From Thermoguttaceae bacterium (GTDB lineage Bacteria; Planctomycetota; Planctomycetia; Pirellulales; Thermoguttaceae), in NCBI GenBank assembly GCA_017454585.1, contig JAFTCU010000149.1:1-17764 (forward strand): a stretch of 17,764 bases of DNA, written 5' to 3'. The notes below the pieces were generated by a model. That model ran no database searches and was not told the origin of the DNA. It saw only the letters and a list, made by a program, of their open reading frames with translations. Of this stretch, positions 1 through 7,885 are shown piece by piece. Made by a program: the position numbers and the translations under genes. Numbering within the stretch: position 1 is the stretch's first letter; each line of letters begins with the position of its first letter.

Positions 1-23
1 CCTAACTCCTAACTCCTAACTCC
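1..23. repeat. Heptanucleotide tandem array, CCTAACT x3
   Basis: Three perfect copies of CCTAACT (1-7, 8-14, 15-21) followed by CC; the array may continue left of the window. It lies about 120 bp upstream of the first gene. The unit differs by one base from the CCTAATT-type heptads between the ThuA and MATE genes at 15104-15197, so it probably belongs to that family. The following stretch, 24-145, is AT-rich with T runs and holds the presumed promoter of the first gene. Confidence 0.8.
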
Positions 24-66
24 AAGAAACTTTTACTTTTTTTTCTGAAAAATTACAAAAATTTTG

Positions 67-136
67 TTGCTTTTTTCTCCTTTTGGCGTAAAATCTTAAT
101 TTATAGAAAGCATTTTAATAAGATTTCACGTTGGAG
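67..136 (+). promoter_or_regulatory. Possible promoter and ribosome binding site of PEP-CTERM protein A
   Basis: TTGCTT (67-72) and TAAAAT (89-94), 16 bp apart, are a weak sigma-70-like pair. GGAG at 133-136 lies nine bases before ATG 146 and makes that ATG the most likely start. The in-frame TTG at 131 would place this ribosome binding site inside the gene. The promoter part is a guess; the binding site is clearer. Confidence 0.35.
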
Positions 137-145
137 ATTTTTCCC

Positions 146-2905
146 ATGAAACGTTTTACGGCCCTTCTTTCCGTTTTATTCTTTGGTTTCCTGACCGCCT
201 CGGTTTTGGCAGATACTTTCTACCTGACGAAAACCCAGCCAGCGGGAACATACTGGGGAACCACCGGCTACTGGAGCGAAGACGGAAATCCTGCCGCACA
301 CTCAGGCGCGGACTACCTCGTGGACAACGGCTACACACTGCGTTCCCCGGAAAACAGCTCCGCGGCCACCGCAAACGTTTTTCCCGGCGATTCTCTCACG
401 CTGGGTGGGGACCGGACCGGTTCGCTGACGGCCGGAACGTTCACCCTCAAAGGAAGCGCCACGGTCAATAACATGACTATCGTCTCGGGAAACATTTTTC
501 AGGGGGTAGGCGGCAAAACCTTCGAGTTGGCCGGAAACATTAATATATTGGGCTCTCTCAATTTCACCGCGAACGACTCACCAACCGGACGCAAGATAGA
601 TGTTACCGCGAAAGTCACCGGCAATGATACCGCCACAATGTCGATCACTACCACCTCAGACGGTTTTATTCAATTTTCCAACGCGAATAACACTTATGCA
701 GGTTCCATCTCGGTTACGGGCAATTCGGTCCTGAAAATCACCAGTGCCGGCGCGCTTGGTTCCAGCCCCACGATAACCCTCGCACAAGGCGCCAAACTGA
801 ACACACCCGAAAGCCTTTCGCTGAAATCCCTGACGATCTCGATCCCCAGCGGCCTAACCAATAAAGCGCTGAAGTATCTGACCGCCAACCTTCCGAACGG
901 CACGACGACCGTTTCCACCGCCGCGATGCAGACCGCCCTGGCCTCCGCGGGAATTGAAATGCCGATCGGTTCTTCGCTCACCGTCACCGGCTCGACTCGT
1001 ACAGCTGAGACGTACTACCTCAACACCAGTTCCTTGCCGGAGGAGACGCAAAGCTGGAACAAAGTGAGCGCCTGGCGGGTCGGTTCCTCATCGGGTGACG
1101 TCAGCACGGTCGTCCCGACGCTTGGCGACACGGTCCACCTCACCAATGTGCTCCGCACTACATACCAGGACAGCAACGGCAAGACGCTCTACTTCCTCCC
1201 CACCACCTATTTGGATGCGGGCGGCGTGATCGGTCTGAAATCCGTTGCGGGAATGGACTTCTTCCCCGACCTGATCCTCAATGGAGGAAGCGTCAGCAAT
1301 TATGGCGTTGACAATAAAACGGTCCATATTGGCGGACACATGACGGCGGTCGATGGCGTAACCTCCACCTTCACGGCAAACAGCGTCAAACGTATGCTTG
1401 ACGTGGATTCCGACATTTCCGGCACGGGCGCACTCACTGTGACCGGCGGCGGAACCGTCAGACTCGGCGGAAATAACACCGAATACACCGGGACCATGAC
1501 GGTCAAAGGGGGCACGACCCTTGAGCTCACTTCCGAGAACGCGCTGACCAGCGCCAACGTCGTGACCGAAAGCGGCACGAAGATCAAAGTCGCCGGGGAC
1601 CAGAAGATGGGGACCTGGACCACGCAATACCGCGACGGCAGAGCGTCCGCCGGCACGTACCTGATGCCAAAATCCATCACGGTTTCCGACAAATATGTCC
1701 AGGACGCGCTGGCAGTGGCGGGCATGGACGCTCCGATCGGCGCGGTGATCACGTCCGACTCTACCCGCGAAGGAAAAACGTACTACGCCACGGATGGAGG
1801 ATCCGCTTCGAACTGGACCACGGTGAGCACATGGCACGAAGGCAGCACCAGCGGAACCAATCCGAACAGCTACATTCCAACCGTCGGCGATGTGGCTTAC
1901 ATCACGAACACCAACGCAAGCTCCTCGACAACATTTACGGTCCGCACTCCCGAAAACCTGAACGATGTGGATGGCGCAACGCACTACTTCCTCGCGGAAT
2001 TGCACATTGGCCCCAAAGGAAACCTTGGTCTGAAAAACGCGTACGCGACGGTTTGCGTTCCCAACCTGATCCTTGAGGGCGGAAGCATCGGCAACGCGAA
2101 GGGCGGCACCAGCCGCGCAGCCAAGCTGGACGGTTCCATCCGGGTGGTTGCCGACTCAACGATCGCCCCTCCAACAGAAAGCAATATCCGGCGCACGATC
2201 GACGTGCTCGCGGACATTTCCGGCAGCGCGAACCTGACGTTCAGGAACACCGGGATCATCGCTCTGAGCGGCGACAACAGCGGCTTCACCGGCAAAGCGA
2301 CGCTGGAAACCAACACCACGCTGCGTCTCAACTCGGAGAATGCGCTCGGCCCGGCCGGTGACCTGACGACCCAAAACGGAGCGGAACTGACCGTCAACAA
2401 TTCCGAGAAGCTCAGCAAGCTGACGGCCGCCGGAACCCTGAAATTCAATGGAACCGGCACGCTGGAAGTTCCAACCGTCAGTGGCAGCGGTTACACCCTG
2501 AACCAGTCCGGCGCAACACTTTTCCTGACCGGCCAGGACGCGACACTGGACGGGAATTACAACCAGACCGGTGGCGCTTTGCGGCGGAACTTCGATTCCC
2601 CGATAACCATCACGGGCGATCTGGCTCTTTCCGAAATTGAAGTGAACGCGGAAGACGCAGACCTTTTCAATCCGGACACGATTTACCCACTTCTGTACGG
2701 TCCGAAAGTTTCTACCATTGACGTGTCCGGGCTTTCGTTAACCGGCGTGGGTGGACTGGCGGACGTCGCTTTGAGCGGATTGCTGCAGGACGGCGTGTTT
2801 TACATCGGTTCCTCCGGCGCCATCTCAGGCCAGGTCCCGGAACCCGCCGCATGGGCGCTGCTGCTGCTCGGAATTTTCGGGCTGGCACTCAGACGGAAAA
2901 AATGA
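146..2905 (+). CDS. Secreted PEP-CTERM protein A with autotransporter-type beta-strand repeats
   Basis: A 919-residue exported protein of unknown function. Residues 1-22 are a Sec signal peptide (MKRF, hydrophobic core, VLA before DTF). The C-terminus from about residue 897 is a PEP-CTERM sorting signal: VPEP, a hydrophobic helix, then RRKK. In that family the tail is recognised by an exosortase; none is encoded here. The middle consists of three tandem modules of roughly 260 residues starting near 23, 287 and 543. Modules 2 and 3 share TYY, W..V..W, PT.GD and LGLK blocks. Each module ends with a beta-strand repeat of the autotransporter-associated type (NNTYAG near 174, NNTEYTG near 437, DNSGFTG near 704), which suggests a long beta-helix. 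The start is ATG 146, with GGAG nine bases upstream. The TGA stop overlaps the first heptad of the downstream array. A structural or matrix role is inference. Confidence 0.88.
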   Translation: MKRFTALLSVLFFGFLTASVLADTFYLTKTQPAGTYWGTTGYWSEDGNPAAHSGADYLVDNGYTLRSPENSSAATANVFPGDSLTLGGDRTGSLTAGTFTLKGSATVNNMTIVSGNIFQGVGGKTFELAGNINILGSLNFTANDSPTGRKIDVTAKVTGNDTATMSITTTSDGFIQFSNANNTYAGSISVTGNSVLKITSAGALGSSPTITLAQGAKLNTPESLSLKSLTISIPSGLTNKALKYLTANLPNGTTTVSTAAMQTALASAGIEMPIGSSLTVTGSTRTAETYYLNTSSLPEETQSWNKVSAWRVGSSSGDVSTVVPTLGDTVHLTNVLRTTYQDSNGKTLYFLPTTYLDAGGVIGLKSVAGMDFFPDLILNGGSVSNYGVDNKTVHIGGHMTAVDGVTSTFTANSVKRMLDVDSDISGTGALTVTGGGTVRLGGNNTEYTGTMTVKGGTTLELTSENALTSANVVTESGTKIKVAGDQKMGTWTTQYRDGRASAGTYLMPKSITVSDKYVQDALAVAGMDAPIGAVITSDSTREGKTYYATDGGSASNWTTVSTWHEGSTSGTNPNSYIPTVGDVAYITNTNASSSTTFTVRTPENLNDVDGATHYFLAELHIGPKGNLGLKNAYATVCVPNLILEGGSIGNAKGGTSRAAKLDGSIRVVADSTIAPPTESNIRRTIDVLADISGSANLTFRNTGIIALSGDNSGFTGKATLETNTTLRLNSENALGPAGDLTTQNGAELTVNNSEKLSKLTAAGTLKFNGTGTLEVPTVSGSGYTLNQSGATLFLTGQDATLDGNYNQTGGALRRNFDSPITITGDLALSEIEVNAEDADLFNPDTIYPLLYGPKVSTIDVSGLSLTGVGGLADVALSGLLQDGVFYIGSSGAISGQVPEPAAWALLLLGIFGLALRRKK

Positions 2906-2980
2906 ATAATGAATAACGAATAATGACGCTGGCGCGTAATGCAGATCATTATTCGTTATTCGTTCTTCATTATTCGTTCC
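2904..2980. repeat. GAATAAY heptad array, GC core and inverted array (hairpin-forming)
   Basis: Forward heptads GAATAAT, GAATAAC and GAATAAT at 2904-2924 begin within the TGA stop of the preceding gene. The core GACGCTGGCGCGTAA follows at 2925-2939; its ACGC and GCGT can pair. Reverse-complement heptads run from 2947 to 2974 (CATTATT, CGTTATT, CGTTCTT, CATTATT). Bases 2911-2926 pair perfectly with 2946-2961 (16 bp, loop 19), so a transcript would fold strongly. No U-tract follows, so a terminator role is unproven. The reverse array 2947-2975 is an exact 29-bp inverted match to 7706-7734. Confidence 0.9.
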
Positions 2981-3015
2981 AATTCATAATTCATAATTCT
3001 CAATTCATAATTGAA
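2981..3015. repeat. AATTCAT heptad array upstream of the DUF1559 gene
   Basis: Five heptads beginning with AATT: AATTCAT, AATTCAT, AATTCTC, AATTCAT and AATTGAA. They run directly on from the reverse GAATAAY array and end four bases before ATG 3020. The reverse complement of 3956-3990, on the far side of the same gene, matches this array at 31 of 35 positions, so the DUF1559 gene sits between inverted arrays. Confidence 0.88.
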
Positions 3016-3019
3016 ATCG

Positions 3020-3955
3020 ATGCGTCGCTCAGCTTTCACACTCGTAGAACTTCTGGTCGTCATTGCGATCATCGGGATGCTGGTGGGGCTCCTGCTTCCT
3101 GCGGTCCAGCAGGCACGCGAGGCCGCTCGTCGGATGCAGTGTTCCAATAACGAGAAGAACCTGGTTTTAGCCCTTCTCAACCACGAGAGCGCGAACAAGT
3201 CGTTCCCGCCTGCGCGAATGGGCGGCGATGGGACGCTTCCGAACGGCAACACACAGCCGGGCGATCAGCGCTACGGGTCCAGCGCATTTTTGCAGTGCCT
3301 TCCGCAGCTCGAACAGCAGGGGCTTTACCAACAGCTGAATGACGGAAAGATCTTTCCCGCGGTAAGCGACAGCACAACAAGCGACTGGACCAGAGTGAAG
3401 GACACCGCCACGGCCCTCCTGATCACTCGCCCGACGGTTTTCGTTTGCCCGTCTAGTACCGCACCGGCTGCGCTGGAAAATAACGCCAAATACGCAACCG
3501 CCTCTTACGCCTGCTGTGCCGGAACGCACGGTCCATCCGACTCGGGTGGTCCAATCAGTATGCGGGTCAAATACGAAAACGACGGCGTGTTTTTTTACTG
3601 GAGACGTCTTAAGCAGTCCGAAATCAAGGATGGGACATCCCAAACAATTTTCCTTGGCGAGGTGACAGACGCAGAAAAAACAGGCAGCCAGAACACCTGG
3701 TTCCAGGGATCCCGTCATCTGGACTGCTTCCGCACGACCGACAATCCGCTGAACACGAAGTACGAACAGGGCGTCGTGTGCAACATGTACGGCTACAAGG
3801 CCTCCGGCGCGTTCGCCAGCGAGCACACGGGCGGCGCCTTTTTCGCGTTTGGTGACGGCCACGTCGTGTTCCTTTCCGAAAGTATTGACCACCGCGAGGT
3901 TTACCAGCCTCTTTCCACCCGCGCCGGTAACGAGACGATAAACAGCGAATATTAA
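3020..3955 (+). CDS. DUF1559 domain protein with type IV pilin-like N-terminus
   Basis: A 311-residue member of the large planctomycetal DUF1559 family (H-X9-DG proteins); molecular function is unknown. Residues 1-5 are a short basic leader (MRRSA). They are followed by FTLVELLVVIAIIG, a prepilin-type methylation and helix motif with Glu at position +5 of the predicted mature protein. Residue -1 is Ala, not the usual Gly. The helix continues into PAVQQAREAARRMQC, typical of the family. The C-terminal signature is visible: His269, nine residues, then Asp279-Gly280. Length is normal. The start is ATG 3020; an in-frame TTG at 3011 lies in the repeat array and is less likely. There is no Shine-Dalgarno. 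The lipoprotein gene begins 7 bp downstream, so the two are probably cotranscribed, as is common in Planctomycetota. Confidence 0.92.
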   Translation: MRRSAFTLVELLVVIAIIGMLVGLLLPAVQQAREAARRMQCSNNEKNLVLALLNHESANKSFPPARMGGDGTLPNGNTQPGDQRYGSSAFLQCLPQLEQQGLYQQLNDGKIFPAVSDSTTSDWTRVKDTATALLITRPTVFVCPSSTAPAALENNAKYATASYACCAGTHGPSDSGGPISMRVKYENDGVFFYWRRLKQSEIKDGTSQTIFLGEVTDAEKTGSQNTWFQGSRHLDCFRTTDNPLNTKYEQGVVCNMYGYKASGAFASEHTGGAFFAFGDGHVVFLSESIDHREVYQPLSTRAGNETINSEY

Positions 3956-3993
3956 TTTAATTATGAATTGCGAATTAAGAATTATAAATTGCC
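3956..3993. repeat. AATT heptad array overlapping the lipoprotein start
   Basis: AATT recurs at 3959, 3966, 3973, 3980 and 3987, a strict 7-bp period, and once at 3954 inside the DUF1559 stop. The array fills the 7-bp spacer and continues about 30 bp into the lipoprotein gene, supplying its ATG (3963-3965). It is the inverted counterpart of 2981-3015 (31 of 35 bases). Confidence 0.88.
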
Positions 3994-4436
3994 GCTTCGT
4001 TTCGGTTTTCCTCCTGATTTTCTGTTTTGTGTTTTTCACGGGCTGCGGCGATGGCCGGCCGAAGCGTTACCCGGTTCAGGGGGTCATAACGGTGGACGGT
4101 CAGCCGCTCTCGGGTGATTTTGTCGGTTCCGTTCGGCTGATTCCCGTGGCGGGCGGGCGTCCTGCGTCGGCCCAGCTCGATTCGGAAGGGAAATTCACGC
4201 TCGGCTGCTACGACGCCCAGGATGGCTGCCCCGCGGGCGAGTACAAAGTCGAAGTGAGCGTTTCCGAACAGAAGAACTTCAAGATGCGCTACCTCGTCCC
4301 GCCGCGCTACTGGGATGCAGACAAGAGTGGCCTGACAGTCAAAATCGAAGGGAAAAACACCTCGCTGACCATCGACGTCAAGTGGGAACCGCAGGACGCG
4401 AAGTACCGCAAAATGGTCATTAATATGAATGAATAA
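3963..4436 (+). CDS. Small transthyretin-like (carboxypeptidase-regulatory-like) lipoprotein
   Basis: A 157-residue predicted lipoprotein. A hydrophobic segment (about 12-25) leads to FTGC, with Cys28 as the lipid-modified residue. The mature part begins GDGRPKRYPVQGVITVDG and contains GGRPASAQLDSEGKFTL and AGEYKVEVSVS. This is the pattern of the beta-sandwich proteins that accompany DUF1559 genes in Planctomycetota, where the prefix V-x-G-x-V-T-x-D-G-x-P is usual. Function is unknown; an envelope or adhesion role is inference. ATG 3963 is the only ATG before the signal helix, so residues 1-10 (MNCELRIINC) are translated heptad repeat, which is unusual. The last codons (GAA TAA) are also a GAATAAT heptad, so both ends of this gene are made of repeat. 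It is likely cotranscribed with the DUF1559 gene. Confidence 0.85.
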   Translation: MNCELRIINCRFVSVFLLIFCFVFFTGCGDGRPKRYPVQGVITVDGQPLSGDFVGSVRLIPVAGGRPASAQLDSEGKFTLGCYDAQDGCPAGEYKVEVSVSEQKNFKMRYLVPPRYWDADKSGLTVKIEGKNTSLTIDVKWEPQDAKYRKMVINMNE

Positions 4437-4494
4437 TGAATAACGAATAACGAATAATGACGCTGGCGCGTAACGTCGGTTTCAGAAAGATTTT
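4431..4494. repeat. GAATAAY heptad array with GC core, second copy
   Basis: Four forward heptads (GAATAAT, GAATAAC, GAATAAC, GAATAAT) at 4431-4458 begin inside the last sense codon and stop of the lipoprotein gene. GACGCTGGCGCGTAA follows at 4459-4473, then CG, two variable bases, GG, one variable base and TTCAGAAAGA up to about 4490. The similarity to 7706-7768 extends beyond the heptads into this tail. Unlike the other copies it has no reverse array nearby. Bases 4431-4459 are identical to 9623-9651. Confidence 0.9.
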
Positions 4495-4662
4495 ACCCCT
4501 TAAAGAGGTGAAGGCTTTTTCAACTCTCAACAGTCTTTACCGGTCTTTTTTAACTTTTTTGACTTTTTTCTGTTTTTTTTCAAAAAATTTACTGAAAAAT
4601 CCCAAAAAATCCTGCGGCTTGTGTATAATATAAAATAGTAAAGTTTCCAGAAATTTTGGAGG
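4495..4662 (+). promoter_or_regulatory. Leader of PEP-CTERM protein B: T-rich tract, -10 element and ribosome binding site
   Basis: After the array there is a weak imperfect hairpin (GAGGTGAA 4505-4512 with TTCAACTC 4519-4526), then several T runs to 4580 that could help end upstream transcription. TATAAT at 4624-4629 is a perfect -10 box, but no convincing -35 lies 16-18 bp upstream. TAGTAAAGTTTCC (4636-4648) would sit at the transcript start and resembles TAGTAATATTTCC at 7894-7906. GGAGG at 4658-4662, six bases before ATG 4669, is the strongest ribosome binding site in the window. Confidence 0.5.
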
Positions 4663-4668
4663 TCGAAA

Positions 4669-7600
4669 ATGTTCCATAATCACGTGCACCGGGTTTTATT
4701 CCTCGTTATAGCCGTATTTTGCTTCGGGCGTCTGCCGCTCAACGCCGCCGATGTTGAGGTCCCGGCTGGTGGTCTGTTGATCACCGATAATACGTCCGAC
4801 TCATATTACACGACCAATACGGACACGTCTCACCCGTCTGTTTTGACCTTCCAGAAAAACGGCGATTTTTACATGAACGGCCACATCACGGGGAACATCG
4901 CACTCTCGGTCAACACCTCCGGCGCTTACCTCCAAATGAACAGTGGCGCGAACGATTTCACCGGCGGCACGACCATCACTTCTGGAAAACTTTCTCTCAA
5001 AACCGGTACGGAACTCGGCACCGGAACCATCACGATGAGTCCCGGGACGCACCTGATGAACTACAACAACGGCTCCAAACCGGTCGTTTCGAATAACATC
5101 GTCGCCCTGTCCGGCGGCAACATCACCATCCGCGCGGGCTGGAACGGGTCCAACTACCCGACGAGCCGTTCTACCATCACGGTCAACGGCGTGATCTCCG
5201 GCGAGGGCGGCGTGAATTTCGGCTACGAACCCACCCCCGGAGTTATGACGATCAACGGCGCGAACACGTACACCGGCGGAACGGTCATCACGACGGACAA
5301 TATGCGCACCGATAATGCCGTTCCTTTGAAAGCTCTTTACCTGGTCCTCGGCTCCGACACGCCGTTCAGTACCGGCCCGGTTCGGGTCAGCGGCAAGTGG
5401 GACAACGGCAGCACCGACCTGAAAACCTACTTCGCGCTCGACAATACGACCACCGATCGCAACGTCACCGTCGGGGATCTGACGATTGAAGGAGGCCGCA
5501 CCCTGAAACTCGTGCAGCAAAGCGCCACCTCGGGCAAAACCGCCGAGCTGACCGTGAACAAACTCCTCGGCAACGGCACGATCTCCAACCGGATCGACGA
5601 CGTGGCAACGTACGGCAATCCGCTCAATAAAGTCAACATTAACCTCCAGACTACAAGCCGGACCGAGTACCCGATCGTTCTGGACGGCGACTTTGATCTT
5701 TACATCAATTACAAGTACGAGCTTGAGCGGGAATTCATTTTCAGCAGTCCAACGGACGTAACCTCGACCTACACGGGCGACATTTACATCCTGAGCGGGA
5801 TCGTCGGCTCCAAAACCGGTACCAACATGGGTTCCGGGACGATCCACCTCTACAACGGGACGCACCTGATGAACTACGCCGAGTGCATCCCGGTTTACAA
5901 AAATAATATCGTGTTGGAGGGAAACCCTGACGAAGGCTACGCGGTCATTCGCAGCGGCTGGGGTTCCACCGCGCATCAACCCGAGGGAGTCGTTCTCGAC
6001 GGCGTGATCTCCGGCGCGGGCAAGCTCGCGTACACGTCCGAAGCTACGCCCGGCCTCACGACGATCAACAGGAACAACACGTACACTGGCGGCACGCTGA
6101 TCGCGTTTAATATGCGCAGCGACAACCGGTACCAGGGCGGCGCCTTCCAGCTCGGTTCCGATATGCCGTTCGGGACGGGTAACGTACAGCTTGGCATGTC
6201 CGGTGCCTACCCGACGACGTACTTCATTCTGGATAACACGACGGAAGCCCGGAACGTGACGATCCCCGCCCTGACCATCGCGGGTGACTCACCGAACCAA
6301 AAACTCGTGCTGACCCAGCGGGACGTTTCCGAGGGAGCCAAGGCCGCGAACATCACGCTCAAAGGCCTCCCAACCGGCAAGGAACTGACGCTTACTAACG
6401 TCGTGACGGACACGACCCTCTACGGAAATCCGATCAAAGCGGTCACGATCGGCCGCGACCCACTCCCCGGAGGCCGAACCGGTTACAACATCCGGTTCGA
6501 AGGCGATTATGACCTTTACATCAACGATAACGGCGGGCGTGACAAGGAACTGGGAATCCAGAACAATTACGACGCGACAAACAAGTACACCGGGAACATC
6601 TACCTCCAGAAGGGTATGCTCGGGACAAGCAACGGTCTGAACCTCGGCTCCGGCAAGATCTTCATGAGCAGCGGAACGACGCTGATGAATTTCAACCCCA
6701 ACACGAACATCCAGATCACCAACGACATTGACGTGACCGGGAGCGTGAACATCCGCGGCGGTTGGGGCGGATCCTACTACGGGCAATCCTTCCTGAGACT
6801 CAGCGGCGACATTTCCGGAACGGGAAAAATCGATTTCGGCAGCGAGCCGACGCCGGTCATCCTGATGATCAGCGGGAATAACACCTACTCCGGCGGAACC
6901 GTCATTTCGAATTACAACGTCAGCGGCAACAACCGGTACCCGTACAACTACCTGGTCCTCCAGTCTGACTCGCCTTTCGGAACGGGCACGTTCACGGTCG
7001 ATAACGCGTCGGTCCGCTGGGACTTCGACGCCCTGACGACCGACCGCCAGCTCAAAAACGACGTGACGATCAACGCCAACAAAACGCTGAACATCACGTC
7101 CGTCGGCGCAAACACGTCGTACCTGAACGGCACGTACACGGTCAACGGCACGCTCCAGCTCGTCAACCCGACGTCCGCCACCGTCGTTCCGAACCCGGAA
7201 CAGCATCTTCAGGCTCTGGCCGTTCCGGATGGCAACATTTCCCGGTTCTCACTTTCGCCGAAAGACGAAAACTCACAGGCGGCCCAAATCATTGGAAACC
7301 TGAAGCTGGAAGGCGGCTCTTCGATCCAGGTCAGTGGGACGTACAACGGGCAGGAACTTCCGACGATCACCGGTACACTTACGATGGATTCCGGCAGTGA
7401 GCTGATCCTCGACGCCTCGAACGTCGCTGATCCCGACCAGTTCCTGATGAACATCAACGACATTTCGATGGCCGAAGGGAGTTTGATCACGCTGATCCCG
7501 AACACCTCGGAGGATTTCAATAAACTGATCGACTTCGGCACGAGCGCGGACCTTTCCCAGCTGAAATTTGGCGATGCGGGCGGTTACGTGTTCCAGGTGG

Positions 7601-7707
7601 TCGGAAATGAGCTTTGGGCGATTGGCGGCGGCGCCGTCCCGGAACCCTCGACGTGGGCTCTGCTGCTGATCGGACTTCTGGGACTGGCACTTAAAAGGAA
7701 AAAATGA
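4669..7707 (+). CDS. Secreted PEP-CTERM protein B with autotransporter-type beta-strand repeats
   Basis: A 1012-residue exported protein. Residues 1-26 form a signal peptide ending LNA before ADV. From about residue 989 it carries a PEP-CTERM tail: VPEP, STWALLLIGLLGLAL, then KRKK. Between them are three tandem modules with a period near 270 residues. Blocks recur at NDFTGG (94), STYTGD (364) and NKYTGN (636); then come a T-LMN-N motif, an R-GWGxS motif, and a second repeat N-N-TYTGGT (about 197, 468, 736). An LxSDxPFxTG block follows in each. Many N-x-T-Y-x-G-G-T units match the autotransporter-associated beta-strand repeat and imply a long beta-helix. There is no autotransporter barrel, so anchoring would depend on the PEP-CTERM system. 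The start has an excellent GGAGG. The TGA stop lies in a heptad array. It shares architecture but little sequence with protein A. Function is unknown. Confidence 0.9.
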   Translation: MFHNHVHRVLFLVIAVFCFGRLPLNAADVEVPAGGLLITDNTSDSYYTTNTDTSHPSVLTFQKNGDFYMNGHITGNIALSVNTSGAYLQMNSGANDFTGGTTITSGKLSLKTGTELGTGTITMSPGTHLMNYNNGSKPVVSNNIVALSGGNITIRAGWNGSNYPTSRSTITVNGVISGEGGVNFGYEPTPGVMTINGANTYTGGTVITTDNMRTDNAVPLKALYLVLGSDTPFSTGPVRVSGKWDNGSTDLKTYFALDNTTTDRNVTVGDLTIEGGRTLKLVQQSATSGKTAELTVNKLLGNGTISNRIDDVATYGNPLNKVNINLQTTSRTEYPIVLDGDFDLYINYKYELEREFIFSSPTDVTSTYTGDIYILSGIVGSKTGTNMGSGTIHLYNGTHLMNYAECIPVYKNNIVLEGNPDEGYAVIRSGWGSTAHQPEGVVLDGVISGAGKLAYTSEATPGLTTINRNNTYTGGTLIAFNMRSDNRYQGGAFQLGSDMPFGTGNVQLGMSGAYPTTYFILDNTTEARNVTIPALTIAGDSPNQKLVLTQRDVSEGAKAANITLKGLPTGKELTLTNVVTDTTLYGNPIKAVTIGRDPLPGGRTGYNIRFEGDYDLYINDNGGRDKELGIQNNYDATNKYTGNIYLQKGMLGTSNGLNLGSGKIFMSSGTTLMNFNPNTNIQITNDIDVTGSVNIRGGWGGSYYGQSFLRLSGDISGTGKIDFGSEPTPVILMISGNNTYSGGTVISNYNVSGNNRYPYNYLVLQSDSPFGTGTFTVDNASVRWDFDALTTDRQLKNDVTINANKTLNITSVGANTSYLNGTYTVNGTLQLVNPTSATVVPNPEQHLQALAVPDGNISRFSLSPKDENSQAAQIIGNLKLEGGSSIQVSGTYNGQELPTITGTLTMDSGSELILDASNVADPDQFLMNINDISMAEGSLITLIPNTSEDFNKLIDFGTSADLSQLKFGDAGGYVFQVVGNELWAIGGGAVPEPSTWALLLIGLLGLALKRKK

Positions 7708-7811
7708 ATAATGAAGAACGAATAACGAATAATGACGCTGGCGCGTAACGCAGGCTTCAGAAAGAGTTCCACCTTTTTCCATTATTCGTTATTCGTTATT
7801 CATTATTCGTT
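7706..7811. repeat. Paired inverted GAATAAY heptad arrays around a GC core
   Basis: Forward heptads run from 7706 to 7733 (GAATAAT, GAAGAAC, GAATAAC, GAATAAT), starting in the TGA stop. The core GACGCTGGCGCGTAA is at 7734-7748, followed by a tail similar to 4474-4493. Reverse heptads occupy 7780-7811. Bases 7706-7734 and 7780-7808 are inverted copies at 28 of 29 positions, giving a very long stem with a 45-base loop. The reverse array is the exact reverse complement of 4431-4459 and 9623-9651. Confidence 0.92.
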
Positions 7812-7856
7812 AGCTCTTCCCGTCTGTCTTTCTCTTAAATTTTCTAAAAAATCCTC

Positions 7857-7885
7857 TTGACAGAAACCCAAAAAAACTCTATTCT
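7857..7885 (+). promoter_or_regulatory. Sigma-70-type promoter of the FlgI-like lipoprotein gene
   Basis: TTGACA at 7857-7862 is a consensus -35. TATTCT at 7880-7885, after a 17-bp spacer, matches four of six -10 bases. Transcription would start near 7892, giving a leader of about 30 bases without a Shine-Dalgarno (CCCCCC then a run of A before ATG 7924). It lies just after the reverse heptad array, which would therefore not be in the transcript. Confidence 0.55.

Noticed and set aside
131..145. TTG start for protein A at 131
   Set aside because: It would bury the GGAG at 133-136 and add MEIFP before an otherwise standard signal peptide that begins at ATG 146.
2904..3015. CRISPR-like array
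   Set aside because: Units are 7 bp, contiguous and without unique spacers, and no cas gene is present.
4801..5979. Long open frame on the minus strand inside protein B (392 codons)
   Set aside because: It is antisense to a protein with clear signal peptide, repeats and PEP-CTERM tail; its Arg/Val/Asp-rich sequence is typical of a shadow frame. The same holds for 1088-2005 and 6289-7206 on the minus strand.
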